Origin: Ruegeria halocynthiae
Lineage (GTDB): Bacteria > Pseudomonadota > Alphaproteobacteria > Rhodobacterales > Rhodobacteraceae
Length of the DNA stretch: 64,000 bases
Reading direction: 5' to 3'
NCBI RefSeq assembly: GCF_000743705.1
Contig: NZ_JQEZ01000003.1
Span: 14 to 64,013, forward strand
The notes beneath the pieces are model-generated. The model was not told where the DNA came from. It saw only the letters and a program-made list of their open reading frames with translations, and did not search any database. Position numbers and translations under genes: made by a program. Positions 51,887 to 61,196 of the stretch are shown here, one piece after another. Each line of letters begins with the position of its first letter. Position 1 is the stretch's first letter.

Positions 51887-52651
51887 GTGAAAACCGTAGA
51901 CAAAGCGATGACCCTGCTGCGCCAGTTTTCGCTGGAGCATCTTGAAATCGGCCTGAACGATCTTGCCCGCGCCACTGGCGAGGACAAGGCCGTGACCCGC
52001 CGGCTGCTGCTGTCGCTTATCAAACACGGGTTTATCGAGCAAAACCCAGAGAACCGGAAATACCGGCTTGGGCATGGTTTCCTGTCGCTGGCCCGGCTGC
52101 GTGAGGCCACCGTGCCCATGGTCAAGGCGACACAGGTCGTGACCCAATGGCTGTCGGCGCAGGCCAGCGAAACCGTTCACGTGGGCATTCCCGGCGAAAC
52201 CGGCATGTCAACGGCGTCTTTCACGCTGCCTCCGCGTGGTAATGTGATCAACTTTCGCCCGGCCGAAACCTATCCGTTTCATTCCTCATCCTCGGGGCTT
52301 GCGTTTTTGTCCTTTTGTTCGGCGGATACCCGGGAACGGTTGCTGAATCTCAAACGCGAAAAGCTGACGCGCTTTACGGTCACGGATCGCGACGCGCTGT
52401 TGACCCTGATCGCCCAGACCCGCGGCCGCGGCTATGCCTTCAGCAGCAACACTGTCGACGAAGGGGTCGCCAGTGTCGCGATGCCCTATTTCGCCGACGG
52501 CAAAGACCCGGCCGGCACCATTGCGATTGCGGTTCCGGATCATTTGATCGACGAGCCTCGCCGCGAAGAGCTGGCGGCCCTGCTGGGCACTGCAATCGAA
52601 AAGCTTGAGATCGCCTTGACCGGACATTCGCGGCTTTCCACACCCCGGTAA
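51887..52651 (+). CDS. IclR-family regulator of the amine catabolic operon
   Basis: Regulator of 254 residues: winged helix in residues 1-60 (KTVDKAMTLLRQFSLEHLEIG, ARATGEDKAVTRRLLLSL) and effector domain after 75 (SSSGLAFLSFCSADTRERLL; GVASVAMPYF). It starts just upstream of a FAD-dependent demethylase operon and 190 bases separate them. That gap contains an operator with the same geometry as the one ahead of the other IclR gene. I infer it controls the downstream catabolic genes. Confidence 0.87.
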   Translation: MKTVDKAMTLLRQFSLEHLEIGLNDLARATGEDKAVTRRLLLSLIKHGFIEQNPENRKYRLGHGFLSLARLREATVPMVKATQVVTQWLSAQASETVHVGIPGETGMSTASFTLPPRGNVINFRPAETYPFHSSSSGLAFLSFCSADTRERLLNLKREKLTRFTVTDRDALLTLIAQTRGRGYAFSSNTVDEGVASVAMPYFADGKDPAGTIAIAVPDHLIDEPRREELAALLGTAIEKLEIALTGHSRLSTPR

Positions 52652-52680
52652 TCCAGCGGGAAAGCGCTCGGAAATCACCA

Positions 52681-52705
52681 GGTGCTATAATCGCACCTTT
52701 GGTGC
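52681..52705. promoter_or_regulatory. IclR-type operator upstream of the demethylase operon
   Basis: Half-site GGTGC at 52681-52685, 7 bases TATAATC, inverted GCACC at 52693-52697, 3 bases TTT, direct GGTGC at 52701-52705. The 5-7-5-3-5 layout equals that at 42818-42842. TATAAT inside the dyad could be the -10 element. The rest of 52652-52841 shows nothing else I can support. Confidence 0.65.
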
Positions 52706-52841
52706 AAGAAGTTATGAGATGCCGCGTCTATCTGCGACAAATTTCAGGCGAACAGCAAAGCCCGGCGATGGGTGACCTTCCTGCTGTATTTGATCGGAAA
52801 TCTGTGAATTGCCTGCGCAGCGGGCTGAAAGAACGTTGGTG

Positions 52842-55304
52842 ATGACGAACTCAATTCCTGAACAAGCCCCGGTTGTCATCATTGGCGGCGGCATCATCGG
52901 TGTTTCGACGCTGTATCATCTGGCGAAACGCGGTGTGCCTGCCGTTCTGATCGAACGCCGCAAGATCGCCAGTGGCACGACGTGGCACGCCGCCGGGATC
53001 GTCGGGCAGCTGCGCGACAGCACCGCGCAGACCGAGCTGGGCAAATACACCGCCCGGCTTTTCCGCGAGTTGGAGCAGGAAACCGGTCAGGCCACCGGCT
53101 ATAAACCCAACGGCACAATCAATCTGGCCATTGGCGATGTCCGGCACGAACAGCTGTTGCGCAGCCACGATCATGCGGTTCGGATGGGGATCGAGACCTT
53201 TCTGATGTCGCAGGCCGAATTGAAAGAGAAATGGCCGTGGATCGAAGCCGATGATGTGAAATCGGCGTTTTTCGTACCATCGAACGGTCAGGTGAACCCG
53301 CTGGATGTAACCGTGGCCATGACCAAGGGCGCGCGCGCGTTGGGTGCGCAGGTGTTCGAAGACACCAAGGTCAATCAGTTGGTCATTCGCGACGGCAAGG
53401 TTGCGGGGGTCGAGACCGACAAGGGCGTGATTGCAACCGACAAGGTGCTGCTGGCGGGCGGCATGTGGAGCCATCTGTTTGCCAAGGCCCATGGCGTCAC
53501 CGTGCCGCTGCACGCGACCGAGCATTTCTATATCGTCACCGAACCGGTGGACGGGTTGCCCAAGACCCAGCCAATCCTGAACATCGCCGAGGAAAGGACA
53601 TACTGGAAAGAGGACACCGGCAAGCTGCTGATCGGCTCGTTCGAAAAGCGCGGTAAACCCTATGGCCACGATGGCATCCCCGAGGATTTCGAGTTTGACG
53701 AGCTGCCCTTTGACATGGACCACGTCGAACCTTGTCTGGAGAAGATGTTCGAACGCATGCCCGCCCTGGGTGAGATGGGTATTCAGACCTTCTTCAACGG
53801 CCCCGAAAGCTTTACCCCCGATGGCCGCCCCTATTTGGGCCCAACCAGTGAGATCGCGGGGCTGTATGTGGCCACTGGCATGAACTCCAACGGAATTCTG
53901 AATTCCGGCGGGGTCGGCCTGACCATGGCCGAATGGATGACGGATGGCACACCGTCGCGTGGGATGGGGCCGATGCTGGCCCGCCGGGCGCACCCGTTTC
54001 AGCGCAACACCAAATACAATCACGACCGCAGCGCGGAATCTGTGGGCTTTCACTATGGCGTGTCATGGGTCGGGCGGCAGATTCATTCGGCGCGCGGCGT
54101 GCGCCGGGTTCCGCTGCATGACCGCCTGAAAGACGCGGGCGCAACCTTTGCCGAGCGTATTGGGTGGGAAATGCCGATGTATTTCGACCCCGACAAGAAA
54201 GGCTGGAACGAAGAGCCGAACCTGTGGTGGAAGGACTGGGCCCCTCATGTGCAGGCCGAATGTCTGGCGGCGCGCGATGCGGCGGTTCTGATTGATCAGT
54301 CGATGTATTCCAAGATTCAGGTGCAGGGGCCGGATGCGGTCCGGGCGCTGAACCGGGTCTGCGGGGCCGAGATGGATGTGGATGTGGGCGTTTCGGTCTA
54401 TACCCAGTTCCTGAACGCACGCGGCGGGATCGAGGCGGATGTGACCGTGACCCGCACCGCGCCCGAGTGTTTCATGGTCATCACCGGCCATCCCAGCCAG
54501 GTGCGCGATCAGGGTTGGATCAGGGATCATGCAGACCCCGACTGGCGGTTCGAGGTTTTCGACGCCACCTCGGGCTATGGTCTGATTTCGATCCACGGAC
54601 CGAAATCGCGCGCGATTCTGGCGGCGATTTCGGGGGATGATCTGTCGAATGATGCCTTCCCCTTTGGTGCCGCCCGCGAGATTGACATGGCCTATGCGCG
54701 GGGCTGGGCCATCCGCCGGTCATTTTTGGGCGAGCTGGGGTATGAGCTGATGATCCCCACCGAATTTGTGGCCGGGGTCTATGAGGCGCTGATGCAGGCG
54801 GGACAACCCCATGGGCTGCGCCATATGGGCATGTTTGCGATGAACGCCTGTCGGTTGGAAAAAGGGTTCCGCCATTTCGGCCATGATATCGCCGAGGATG
54901 ACACGCCGTATGAAACCGGGCTGGGTTTTGCGGTGGCGCTGGACAAGCACGACGGGTTTCTGGGCCAGACGGCTCTGCGCAACCAAAAGGCCGGTGGCCC
55001 GGCCACCAAATACCGGACGGTTTCGTGTATTGTAGACGGGGTCGGGGCGCAGAAAGGCCCTTATCTGATCCACAATGAGCCGGTGTGGAAAGACGGGCAA
55101 ATCGTTGGCCATGTAACCTCGGGCGACTGGGGGTTCCGGCTGCAGGCGATGGTGGGTCTGGCCAGCCTGCACCGCAACGAGGGCGTGTCCAAGGCCTGGA
55201 TCGACGAAGGGGGGTTCGAGGTGCAAATCGCCGGACAGATGTATCCGCTGAAGGCACAGCTGGCCCCTTATTACGACCCGAAGGGAGAGATCATGCGCGG
55301 ATAG
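52842..55304 (+). CDS. FAD-dependent demethylase/dehydrogenase with folate-binding GcvT domain
   Basis: Protein of 820 residues of the dimethylglycine/sarcosine dehydrogenase family. Residues 1-370 are a DAO-type oxidoreductase: VVIIGGGIIGVSTLYHLAK binds FAD, and TTWHAAGIVGQL carries the His that is covalently flavinylated in dimethylglycine dehydrogenase. Residues about 430-820 are a GcvT-type THF domain (LIDQSMYSKIQVQGPDA; RRSFLGELGYELMIPTE). Such enzymes oxidise N-methyl groups and pass the carbon to 5,10-methylene-THF. It is the first gene of the operon. The substrate here need not be dimethylglycine; the neighbours suggest a hydroxylated N-methyl amine. Confidence 0.9.
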   Translation: MTNSIPEQAPVVIIGGGIIGVSTLYHLAKRGVPAVLIERRKIASGTTWHAAGIVGQLRDSTAQTELGKYTARLFRELEQETGQATGYKPNGTINLAIGDVRHEQLLRSHDHAVRMGIETFLMSQAELKEKWPWIEADDVKSAFFVPSNGQVNPLDVTVAMTKGARALGAQVFEDTKVNQLVIRDGKVAGVETDKGVIATDKVLLAGGMWSHLFAKAHGVTVPLHATEHFYIVTEPVDGLPKTQPILNIAEERTYWKEDTGKLLIGSFEKRGKPYGHDGIPEDFEFDELPFDMDHVEPCLEKMFERMPALGEMGIQTFFNGPESFTPDGRPYLGPTSEIAGLYVATGMNSNGILNSGGVGLTMAEWMTDGTPSRGMGPMLARRAHPFQRNTKYNHDRSAESVGFHYGVSWVGRQIHSARGVRRVPLHDRLKDAGATFAERIGWEMPMYFDPDKKGWNEEPNLWWKDWAPHVQAECLAARDAAVLIDQSMYSKIQVQGPDAVRALNRVCGAEMDVDVGVSVYTQFLNARGGIEADVTVTRTAPECFMVITGHPSQVRDQGWIRDHADPDWRFEVFDATSGYGLISIHGPKSRAILAAISGDDLSNDAFPFGAAREIDMAYARGWAIRRSFLGELGYELMIPTEFVAGVYEALMQAGQPHGLRHMGMFAMNACRLEKGFRHFGHDIAEDDTPYETGLGFAVALDKHDGFLGQTALRNQKAGGPATKYRTVSCIVDGVGAQKGPYLIHNEPVWKDGQIVGHVTSGDWGFRLQAMVGLASLHRNEGVSKAWIDEGGFEVQIAGQMYPLKAQLAPYYDPKGEIMRG

Positions 55305-55329
55305 ACCCCGCGCTGTGAGGGAGGAGATC

Positions 55330-56571
55330 ATGGCGGACAAGACCATTCTGGTTGTCGGCACATACGATACAAAAAACGATGAACTTGAGTTCATCGCAGG
55401 CAAGATCCGCGCCTTGGGCGGCGGTGTTCTGACGCTGGATGTCAGCGTTCTGGGCGACCCGTCACAGCCCACTGATTTTTCGAAACATGATGTCGCTGGG
55501 GCGGGCGGCAGTTCGATTCAGGCAGCGGTTGACAGTGGCAGCGAACATGTTGCGATGAACATCATGTCGGACGGGGCCTGCGCGCTGGCGCGGCAATTGC
55601 ACGACGCGGGCCGCATTGACGGGGTTCTTATTCTGGGCGGCACCATGGGCACCGATCTGGCGCTGGATGTCTGTCAGGCGCTGCCGATCGGGGTGCCGAA
55701 ATACGTGGTGTCCACCGTATCTTTCTCGGCCCTGATCCCGGCCGAGCGCCTGTCCCCCGATATTCAGATGATCCTGTGGGCGGGGGGTCTTTATGGGTTG
55801 AACGCGATCTGCAAATCCTCGCTGGCGCAAGCCGCTGGGGCCGTTCTGGGGGCAGCCCGCGCTGCTGAACCGGCGGTCAGTGGCCGCCCGGTGGTGGGGA
55901 TCACGTCGCTTGGGACATCCTGCCTGAAATACATCAAGACCCTCAAACCCGCGCTGGAGGAGCGCGGATATGAGGTTGCCGTCTTTCACGCCATGGGCAT
56001 GGGCGGCATGGCGTTTGAACAGATCGCCAGCCAGAACGGTTTTGTCTGCGTGATGGATTTCGCGGGCTGTGAGCTGGGCAATCTGCTGGCCGGGTCGGTG
56101 GTGAACGCAGGCCGTGACCGGCATCGCGGGGCCGGACGCGCCGGTATCCCGCAGATCGTGGCCCCCGGCTGCATGGACCTGATCGACTTTGCCGGGTGGC
56201 AGGATATCCCCGAGCGGTTCCTGGATCGCCCGATCCACACCCATAACAAGCTGGTCAAGAACACCTTTTACAACGCCGAAGAACGGCGCGAAATCGCGCG
56301 TGAGCTGAACAAAAGGCTGGGCGAAAGCGCGGCCCCCACCCATCTGATCATCCCGCGCGGCGGGATCGAGGAATGGGACCGCCCCGGTGGTGATTGCCAC
56401 GACCCCGAAGGGCTGACCGCCTTTATCACGGAACTGGGCTCCAGCGTTGCGCCGTCGGTGCAGGCAACGGAGCTGGACGCCCATATCAACGACCCGGAAT
56501 TCAGCGCCGCTGCATTGCAGATTTTCGACCACTGGGTCGAAAAGGGGATCATTCCCGCAGGCAAACACTGA
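55330..56571 (+). CDS. Tm-1-like (UPF0261) protein
   Basis: Protein of 413 residues of the UPF0261/Tm-1 family. ILVVGTYDTKNDELEFIAGKI at the N-terminus, ILGGTMGTDLALDVCQ near residue 105, GITSLGTSCLKYIKTLKP near 200 and VPGGID-like APGCMDLIDFAGW near 280 are typical. The plant member binds a viral protein and ATP; bacterial roles are not established. GAGGGAGGAG precedes the ATG at 55330, 25 bases after the demethylase gene. Bacterial copies often lie in catabolic clusters, as here. Confidence 0.88.
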   Translation: MADKTILVVGTYDTKNDELEFIAGKIRALGGGVLTLDVSVLGDPSQPTDFSKHDVAGAGGSSIQAAVDSGSEHVAMNIMSDGACALARQLHDAGRIDGVLILGGTMGTDLALDVCQALPIGVPKYVVSTVSFSALIPAERLSPDIQMILWAGGLYGLNAICKSSLAQAAGAVLGAARAAEPAVSGRPVVGITSLGTSCLKYIKTLKPALEERGYEVAVFHAMGMGGMAFEQIASQNGFVCVMDFAGCELGNLLAGSVVNAGRDRHRGAGRAGIPQIVAPGCMDLIDFAGWQDIPERFLDRPIHTHNKLVKNTFYNAEERREIARELNKRLGESAAPTHLIIPRGGIEEWDRPGGDCHDPEGLTAFITELGSSVAPSVQATELDAHINDPEFSAAALQIFDHWVEKGIIPAGKH

Positions 56572-56613
56572 GGACCGCAACAAACAACAAAATACGTCAT
56601 TAGGGAGGAAACT

Positions 56614-57546
56614 ATGACAAACACATTCAAACTCGCCATCGCGGCGTCCCTGCTAAGCGCCACAGCGGCTTTTGCGGAATACCCCGAAAAACCGGTGTCT
56701 TTCGTGGTCCCGTTCCCGCCCGGTGATCTTGAGGACGTGCTGACCCGTCTGATCGCCGACAAGTTTCAGGAAATGTACGACGTGCCTGCCGCCGTTGTGA
56801 ACAAGCCCGGTGGCGGCGGCGGCCCGTTCCCCGGCGCGGTCGAAGTGGCGGGCGCACCGGCGGATGGCTATACCGTCGGCTCATTCGTGATCGACGTGCC
56901 CGTGGTTGGCCCTGAAATCGGCATCCCCGAACTGAGCCCCAACCCGTTCGAGCCGGTCGGCATTTTCATGACCTATCCCTTCGTGATCGCCACGCTGAAA
57001 AGCCAGCCCTATTCCTCGTGGGAGGAATTGGCGGATTATGGCAAGGACAACGACGTGTCCCTGGGTCACTACGGATCGTTTCTGGCACCAACTCAGGTGA
57101 CCTTTGCAGCGGCGACCAAGACCGGATGGGATTTCTCGTCCGAGGCGGCGTTTGACCTGCTGGATTGCAACGTTTTGGCCTCGGGTGATGTGGATATCGT
57201 CAACGCCACCATCCAGACCCTGCTGCCATGTATCGACGACCTGACCATTCTGGCCACCATCGGCGAGGACCGCACCCCGCTGACGCCGGATGCCCGCACC
57301 GTGGGTGAGATCGTCCCCGAGCTGCCGCTGTCGCTGTGGAACGGGCTGTTTGTGCCCAAGGGAACCCCGGCGGATGCGCGCGAAAAGATCGAAGCCGCCG
57401 CCAAAGCCGCGCTGGAATCGGACGCCGCCAAGAACCTGTCGCAGGAAACCGGCGTGCTGATCTATTGGAAAGATGCCGATGCGTCCAACGCGCAGATCGA
57501 GGCTGATATCCAAGTGAACGGCGAAATCGCCAAACTGCTTGAGTAA
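56614..57546 (+). CDS. tctC: TctC-type periplasmic substrate-binding protein
   Basis: Binding protein of 310 residues (tripartite tricarboxylate transporter receptor family) with a signal peptide (LAIAASLLSATAAFAE). FVVPFPPGDLEDVLTRLIAD is the diagnostic N-terminal motif (usually P-x-PGG-x-D), here with GDLED. It delivers carboxylates to TctAB. The following hairpin may allow higher expression of this gene than of tctB and tctA. Confidence 0.9.
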   Translation: MTNTFKLAIAASLLSATAAFAEYPEKPVSFVVPFPPGDLEDVLTRLIADKFQEMYDVPAAVVNKPGGGGGPFPGAVEVAGAPADGYTVGSFVIDVPVVGPEIGIPELSPNPFEPVGIFMTYPFVIATLKSQPYSSWEELADYGKDNDVSLGHYGSFLAPTQVTFAAATKTGWDFSSEAAFDLLDCNVLASGDVDIVNATIQTLLPCIDDLTILATIGEDRTPLTPDARTVGEIVPELPLSLWNGLFVPKGTPADAREKIEAAAKAALESDAAKNLSQETGVLIYWKDADASNAQIEADIQVNGEIAKLLE

Positions 57547-57556
57547 TGCCTGATCA

Positions 57557-57580
57557 GAGAGGGGCAGAGCTGCCCCTCTC
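57557..57580 (+). terminator. Hairpin between tctC and tctB
   Basis: Perfect arms GAGAGGGGCAG and CTGCCCCTCTC with a minimal loop, 10 bases after the tctC stop and 44 before tctB. No T-tract. It probably acts as an mRNA processing or stability element rather than a full terminator. Confidence 0.5.
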
Positions 57581-57624
57581 ATATAGGATGCAACAGTTTC
57601 ACTCCCGGACGCGAGGGGCCAGTC

Positions 57625-58164
57625 ATGTCAAAAATCAAGGTGTTTCAGGATCTGTTCCAACGGTATCGGCGGCCTGGTGATCAGGTTTTTGCGGTGGCTT
57701 TCCTGCTGTTCGCACTGTTCCTGCTCAGCCAGTTGGGTGCGCAGACCGATACGGTCAAACGCACCAAATGGTTCGGCCAGCCCTCGCTCTGGCCCAGTAT
57801 CGCGGTTTGGGGCATGGTGGTCTTCGGGGGCTTTCACGCGCTCAGCGTGGTTGTCTCGCCGCGCCTTCCGGGGCGCTGGAAAGAGGTCGTATTCTGGCTG
57901 CGGTCTTTGGAATACGTGCTGTATTTTCTGGTCTATGTGGTTCTAGTGCCGCTGTCCGGCTATTTGCCGACCACGCTTGCCTTCACATTGTTTCTGGCGC
58001 TGCGGGCGGGGTTCCGCAGTTGGCAGGCACTGGGATTGTCGGTGTTTTTCGGGCTGTGCGTCGCGGTGATCTTTCGCGGGTTCCTGCAGGTCAAAATCCC
58101 TGCCGGGCGGGTTTACGAATACCTGCCGGACACCATCCGCGCCTTTGCGCTGACCTATCTCTGA
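57625..58164 (+). CDS. tctB: TctB-type small membrane subunit
   Basis: Protein of 179 residues with four hydrophobic segments (VFAVAFLLFALFLLSQL; YVLYFLVYVVLVPLSG; TLAFTLFLAL; LGLSVFFGLCVAVIFRGFL), the TctB topology. It is the small permease of the tripartite tricarboxylate transporter. It starts 78 bases after tctC and ends 7 bases before tctA. Confidence 0.87.
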   Translation: MSKIKVFQDLFQRYRRPGDQVFAVAFLLFALFLLSQLGAQTDTVKRTKWFGQPSLWPSIAVWGMVVFGGFHALSVVVSPRLPGRWKEVVFWLRSLEYVLYFLVYVVLVPLSGYLPTTLAFTLFLALRAGFRSWQALGLSVFFGLCVAVIFRGFLQVKIPAGRVYEYLPDTIRAFALTYL

Positions 58165-58171
58165 GGTTGAC

Positions 58172-59698
58172 ATGGACACACTTTTTTCCGGAATAACCCT
58201 TCTGGCGCAATGGGATGTCCTTGTGGCGCTGGTCATCGGCTCCATCGGCGGCGTGATCATTGGCGCATTGCCGGGCGTTGGCCCTGCGGTTGCGATTGCC
58301 ATCCTTCTGCCCGCCACCTTCGCGTTCGAGCCGCTTGTCGGCCTGACGCTGCTTTTGGGGATTTACGGCAGTTCGATGTATGGCGGCGCCATTCCTGCGA
58401 TCCTCATCAATACACCCGGCACGCCGGTCAACGCGCTGACCACCTATGACGGCTATCCCATGACCAAACGCGGGCAGGGGCACCGGGCGTTGTCGTTGGC
58501 CTATACCGCATCGTTCTTTGGCGGCATATTCTCGGTCGTCTGTTTGATTGTGCTGTCGCCGCTGTTGGCTTTGATTGCACCGCATTTCGGCAGCCGAGAG
58601 ATATTTCTGGCCGCTTTCATGGGCATTTTGCTGGTTGTGGTGGCCCATCGGGGGCAAACGTTTGCAGCCGGGATGCTGGCCTGTCTGGGCATCTTCCTGA
58701 ACACCGTCGGGCTGGAGCCCGTGAAATACACCCGCCGCTTTACCTTTGAGCAAAGCTGGCTGACCTCGGGGTTCGATCTGATCGTGGTGGTGCTGGGCCT
58801 GTTTGCCATCAGTCAGGCTTTCCTGCTGCTGATCGAAAAAGACCACGCCCCGGAAAACACCCACGTCGAAGGCAGCATGTTCGCCGGGGTGAAAGAGCTG
58901 CTGGGGATCAAGCGCATCGCCTCTGTTTCGTCCTCCCTCGGAGTGCTGATGGGCATGATCCCCGGCGTTGGCGAATTCACCGCACAGTTCTTGTCCTACA
59001 CCTATGCGCAGAAAAGCTCGAAAGAGCCTGAGAAGTTCGGCGACGGCTCACCCGAAGGTCTGGTCGCGTCCGAGGCCGCCAATAACGCGGTGCCCGGTGC
59101 GGCGATGATCCCGCTGCTGGCTTTGGGCATCCCGGGTGAGGCGCTGACCGCGATGATGCTGTCAGTGTTCTACGTCCATAACGTGATCCCCGGACCGCAA
59201 TTGTTCGAGCAGCAGCTTGATTTCGTCATGGCGCTGTATGTGGCGCTGATCCTGTTGAATGTGATTGTGCTGGTGTTCCTGCTGTTCTCAACCAATCTGC
59301 TGTTGAAGATCATTCAGATCCCGACCCGGTTTCTGGGCATCATGATCCTGACGCTGTCGTTTATCGGGGTCTATTCGCTGCGCAATTCGATCACCGATTG
59401 CGCGGTTGCCGCCGGGTTTGGCGTGTTCGGCCTGATCCTGAAGCGGCTGAACCTGCCGATTGTGCCGATCATTCTGGGCATGGTTCTGGGCGGTATCATG
59501 GAGGTCAAGCTGCGCAGCGCCATGGCGGCGGTGAAAACACCGATTGATTTCATCAGTCGGCCTATTGCGGCGATCATCTTTGTGATGATCATCGGCATCC
59601 TGATCCTGCACATCCGGACCCTGATCATCGAATACAAGGAACGCCGCAGACCCGAACCTGTCGGGCCTGACTATGAACACTCCAGCCAGCAGGGATGA
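58172..59698 (+). CDS. tctA: TctA-type large membrane subunit
   Basis: Permease of 508 residues with about ten to twelve helices. The duplicated glycine-rich signature is seen as IGALPGVGPAVAIAILLPATF near residue 28 and MGMIPGVGEFTAQFLSYTYA near 260. YGGAIPAILINTPGTP near 70 and NAVPGAAMIPLLALGIPG near 308 are further family motifs. It uses the proton or sodium gradient. Together with TctC and TctB it forms a complete importer for the operon's unknown carboxylated substrate. Confidence 0.95.
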   Translation: MDTLFSGITLLAQWDVLVALVIGSIGGVIIGALPGVGPAVAIAILLPATFAFEPLVGLTLLLGIYGSSMYGGAIPAILINTPGTPVNALTTYDGYPMTKRGQGHRALSLAYTASFFGGIFSVVCLIVLSPLLALIAPHFGSREIFLAAFMGILLVVVAHRGQTFAAGMLACLGIFLNTVGLEPVKYTRRFTFEQSWLTSGFDLIVVVLGLFAISQAFLLLIEKDHAPENTHVEGSMFAGVKELLGIKRIASVSSSLGVLMGMIPGVGEFTAQFLSYTYAQKSSKEPEKFGDGSPEGLVASEAANNAVPGAAMIPLLALGIPGEALTAMMLSVFYVHNVIPGPQLFEQQLDFVMALYVALILLNVIVLVFLLFSTNLLLKIIQIPTRFLGIMILTLSFIGVYSLRNSITDCAVAAGFGVFGLILKRLNLPIVPIILGMVLGGIMEVKLRSAMAAVKTPIDFISRPIAAIIFVMIIGILILHIRTLIIEYKERRRPEPVGPDYEHSSQQG

Positions 59699-59702
59699 CG
59701 AC

Positions 59703-61190
59703 ATGCTGACCCAAGACAAGATCGACGCCCTGCGGAACACCACCATTCCGCCACAGGGTCATTTCATCGACGGGCAGCCCGTGCCCGCGATGGCAGGAGG
59801 TACGCTGGACGTGCTGTCGCCCATCGACGGTCAGGTGCTGACGCAAATCGCCGAGGGCCGCCCCGAGGATATGGAACGCGCCATCGCTTCGGCCCGCGCC
59901 GCCTTTGAGGACGGGCGCTGGTCGCGGATGCCCCCAGCGGCGCGCAAGAAGGTGCTGATGCGGCTTGGCGATCTGATCGAGGACCGCGCGCTGGACCTGG
60001 CCGTTCGCGGCGTGCGCGACAATGGCACCGAGATCACGATGGCCATCAAAGCCGAAGCATTGTCAGCGGCGCAGACCTTTCGGTATTATGGTGAGGCGAT
60101 TGACAAGATCTATGGTCAGGTCGCCCCCACCGCCGACAACGTTCTGGGTCTGGTGCATCATGCGCCCATTGGGGTTGTTGGGGCCATCGTGCCGTGGAAC
60201 TTCCCCCTGATGATCGGCAGTTGGAAGATCGCACCGGCGCTGGCGGCGGGCAATTCCATCGTGTTGAAACCGGCGGAAAGCGCCTCGCTGTCGCTGCTGG
60301 CCATCGCGGAATTGGCGGTCGAGGCGGGCCTACCCGAAGGCGTGTTCAACGTCGTCACCGGCAAGGGCAGCGTTGTCGGCGAAACCCTGGCGCTGTCCAT
60401 GGATGTGGACATCATGGTGTTCACCGGATCGGGTGCCACGGGGCGGCGGTTGCTGGAATATTCGGCGCGATCGAACCTGAAGCGTTGCTATCTTGAGCTG
60501 GGCGGCAAATCCCCCAACATCATCTTCAACGACGCCCCCGATCTGGCGCAGGCGGCCAAGGTTTCAGCCGCTGGTATTTTCCGCAACTCCGGTCAGGTTT
60601 GCGTCGCCGGTTCGCGCCTGCTGGTGCAGGAGGACATCGCCGAGGATTTCGTGGCGGAAATGGCGCGCCATGCCGAGGCGTTTGAGGTTGGTAACCCGCT
60701 CGACATGACCAGCCAGATCGGCGCGGTTCATTCCCTGTCCGAGTTGGAGGCCAATCTGGATTTCGTTACCCGCGCCACGGCCGAGGGTGCCGCTTGTCGT
60801 ACGGGTGGCGCGCGGATTTTGGCGGACACGGGCGGTTATTACATGCAGCCCACGATCATGACCGGCGTCAAACCGGACAACGACCTGTTCCAGAACGAGG
60901 TGTTCGGCCCGGTGCTGTCCGTGACGACATTTCGGGATGAGGCTGAGGCGGTGCAACTGGCGAATGCCACCGTCTATGGGCTGGCGGCGGGGGTATGGAC
61001 GGCCAACCTTAGCCGGGCGCACCGGATGGTCGATCGCATCCGCGCCGGGGTGGTGCATGTCAACACCTATGGCGGCTCGGACCTGACGGTGCCGTTGGGC
61101 GGCGTGCGGCAATCGGGCAACGGCCACGACAAGTCACTGCATGCGCTTGAAAAGTACTTCGACCTGAAATCCGCCTGGATTCAACTCTGA
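59703..61190 (+). CDS. NAD(P)-dependent aldehyde dehydrogenase
   Basis: Aldehyde dehydrogenase of 495 residues. VPWNFPLMIGSWKIAPALAAG lies near residue 165, the base Glu in LELGGKSPN near 267, the catalytic Cys in NSGQVCVAGSRLL near 300 and NEVFGPVLSVTTF near 397. ATG 59703 is used; ATG 59673 overlaps tctA by 26 bases and is the alternative. It sits directly before the PLP enzyme, whose predicted product is an aldehyde, so it probably oxidises that product. Confidence 0.92.
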   Translation: MLTQDKIDALRNTTIPPQGHFIDGQPVPAMAGGTLDVLSPIDGQVLTQIAEGRPEDMERAIASARAAFEDGRWSRMPPAARKKVLMRLGDLIEDRALDLAVRGVRDNGTEITMAIKAEALSAAQTFRYYGEAIDKIYGQVAPTADNVLGLVHHAPIGVVGAIVPWNFPLMIGSWKIAPALAAGNSIVLKPAESASLSLLAIAELAVEAGLPEGVFNVVTGKGSVVGETLALSMDVDIMVFTGSGATGRRLLEYSARSNLKRCYLELGGKSPNIIFNDAPDLAQAAKVSAAGIFRNSGQVCVAGSRLLVQEDIAEDFVAEMARHAEAFEVGNPLDMTSQIGAVHSLSELEANLDFVTRATAEGAACRTGGARILADTGGYYMQPTIMTGVKPDNDLFQNEVFGPVLSVTTFRDEAEAVQLANATVYGLAAGVWTANLSRAHRMVDRIRAGVVHVNTYGGSDLTVPLGGVRQSGNGHDKSLHALEKYFDLKSAWIQL

Positions 61191-61196
61191 CACGGG

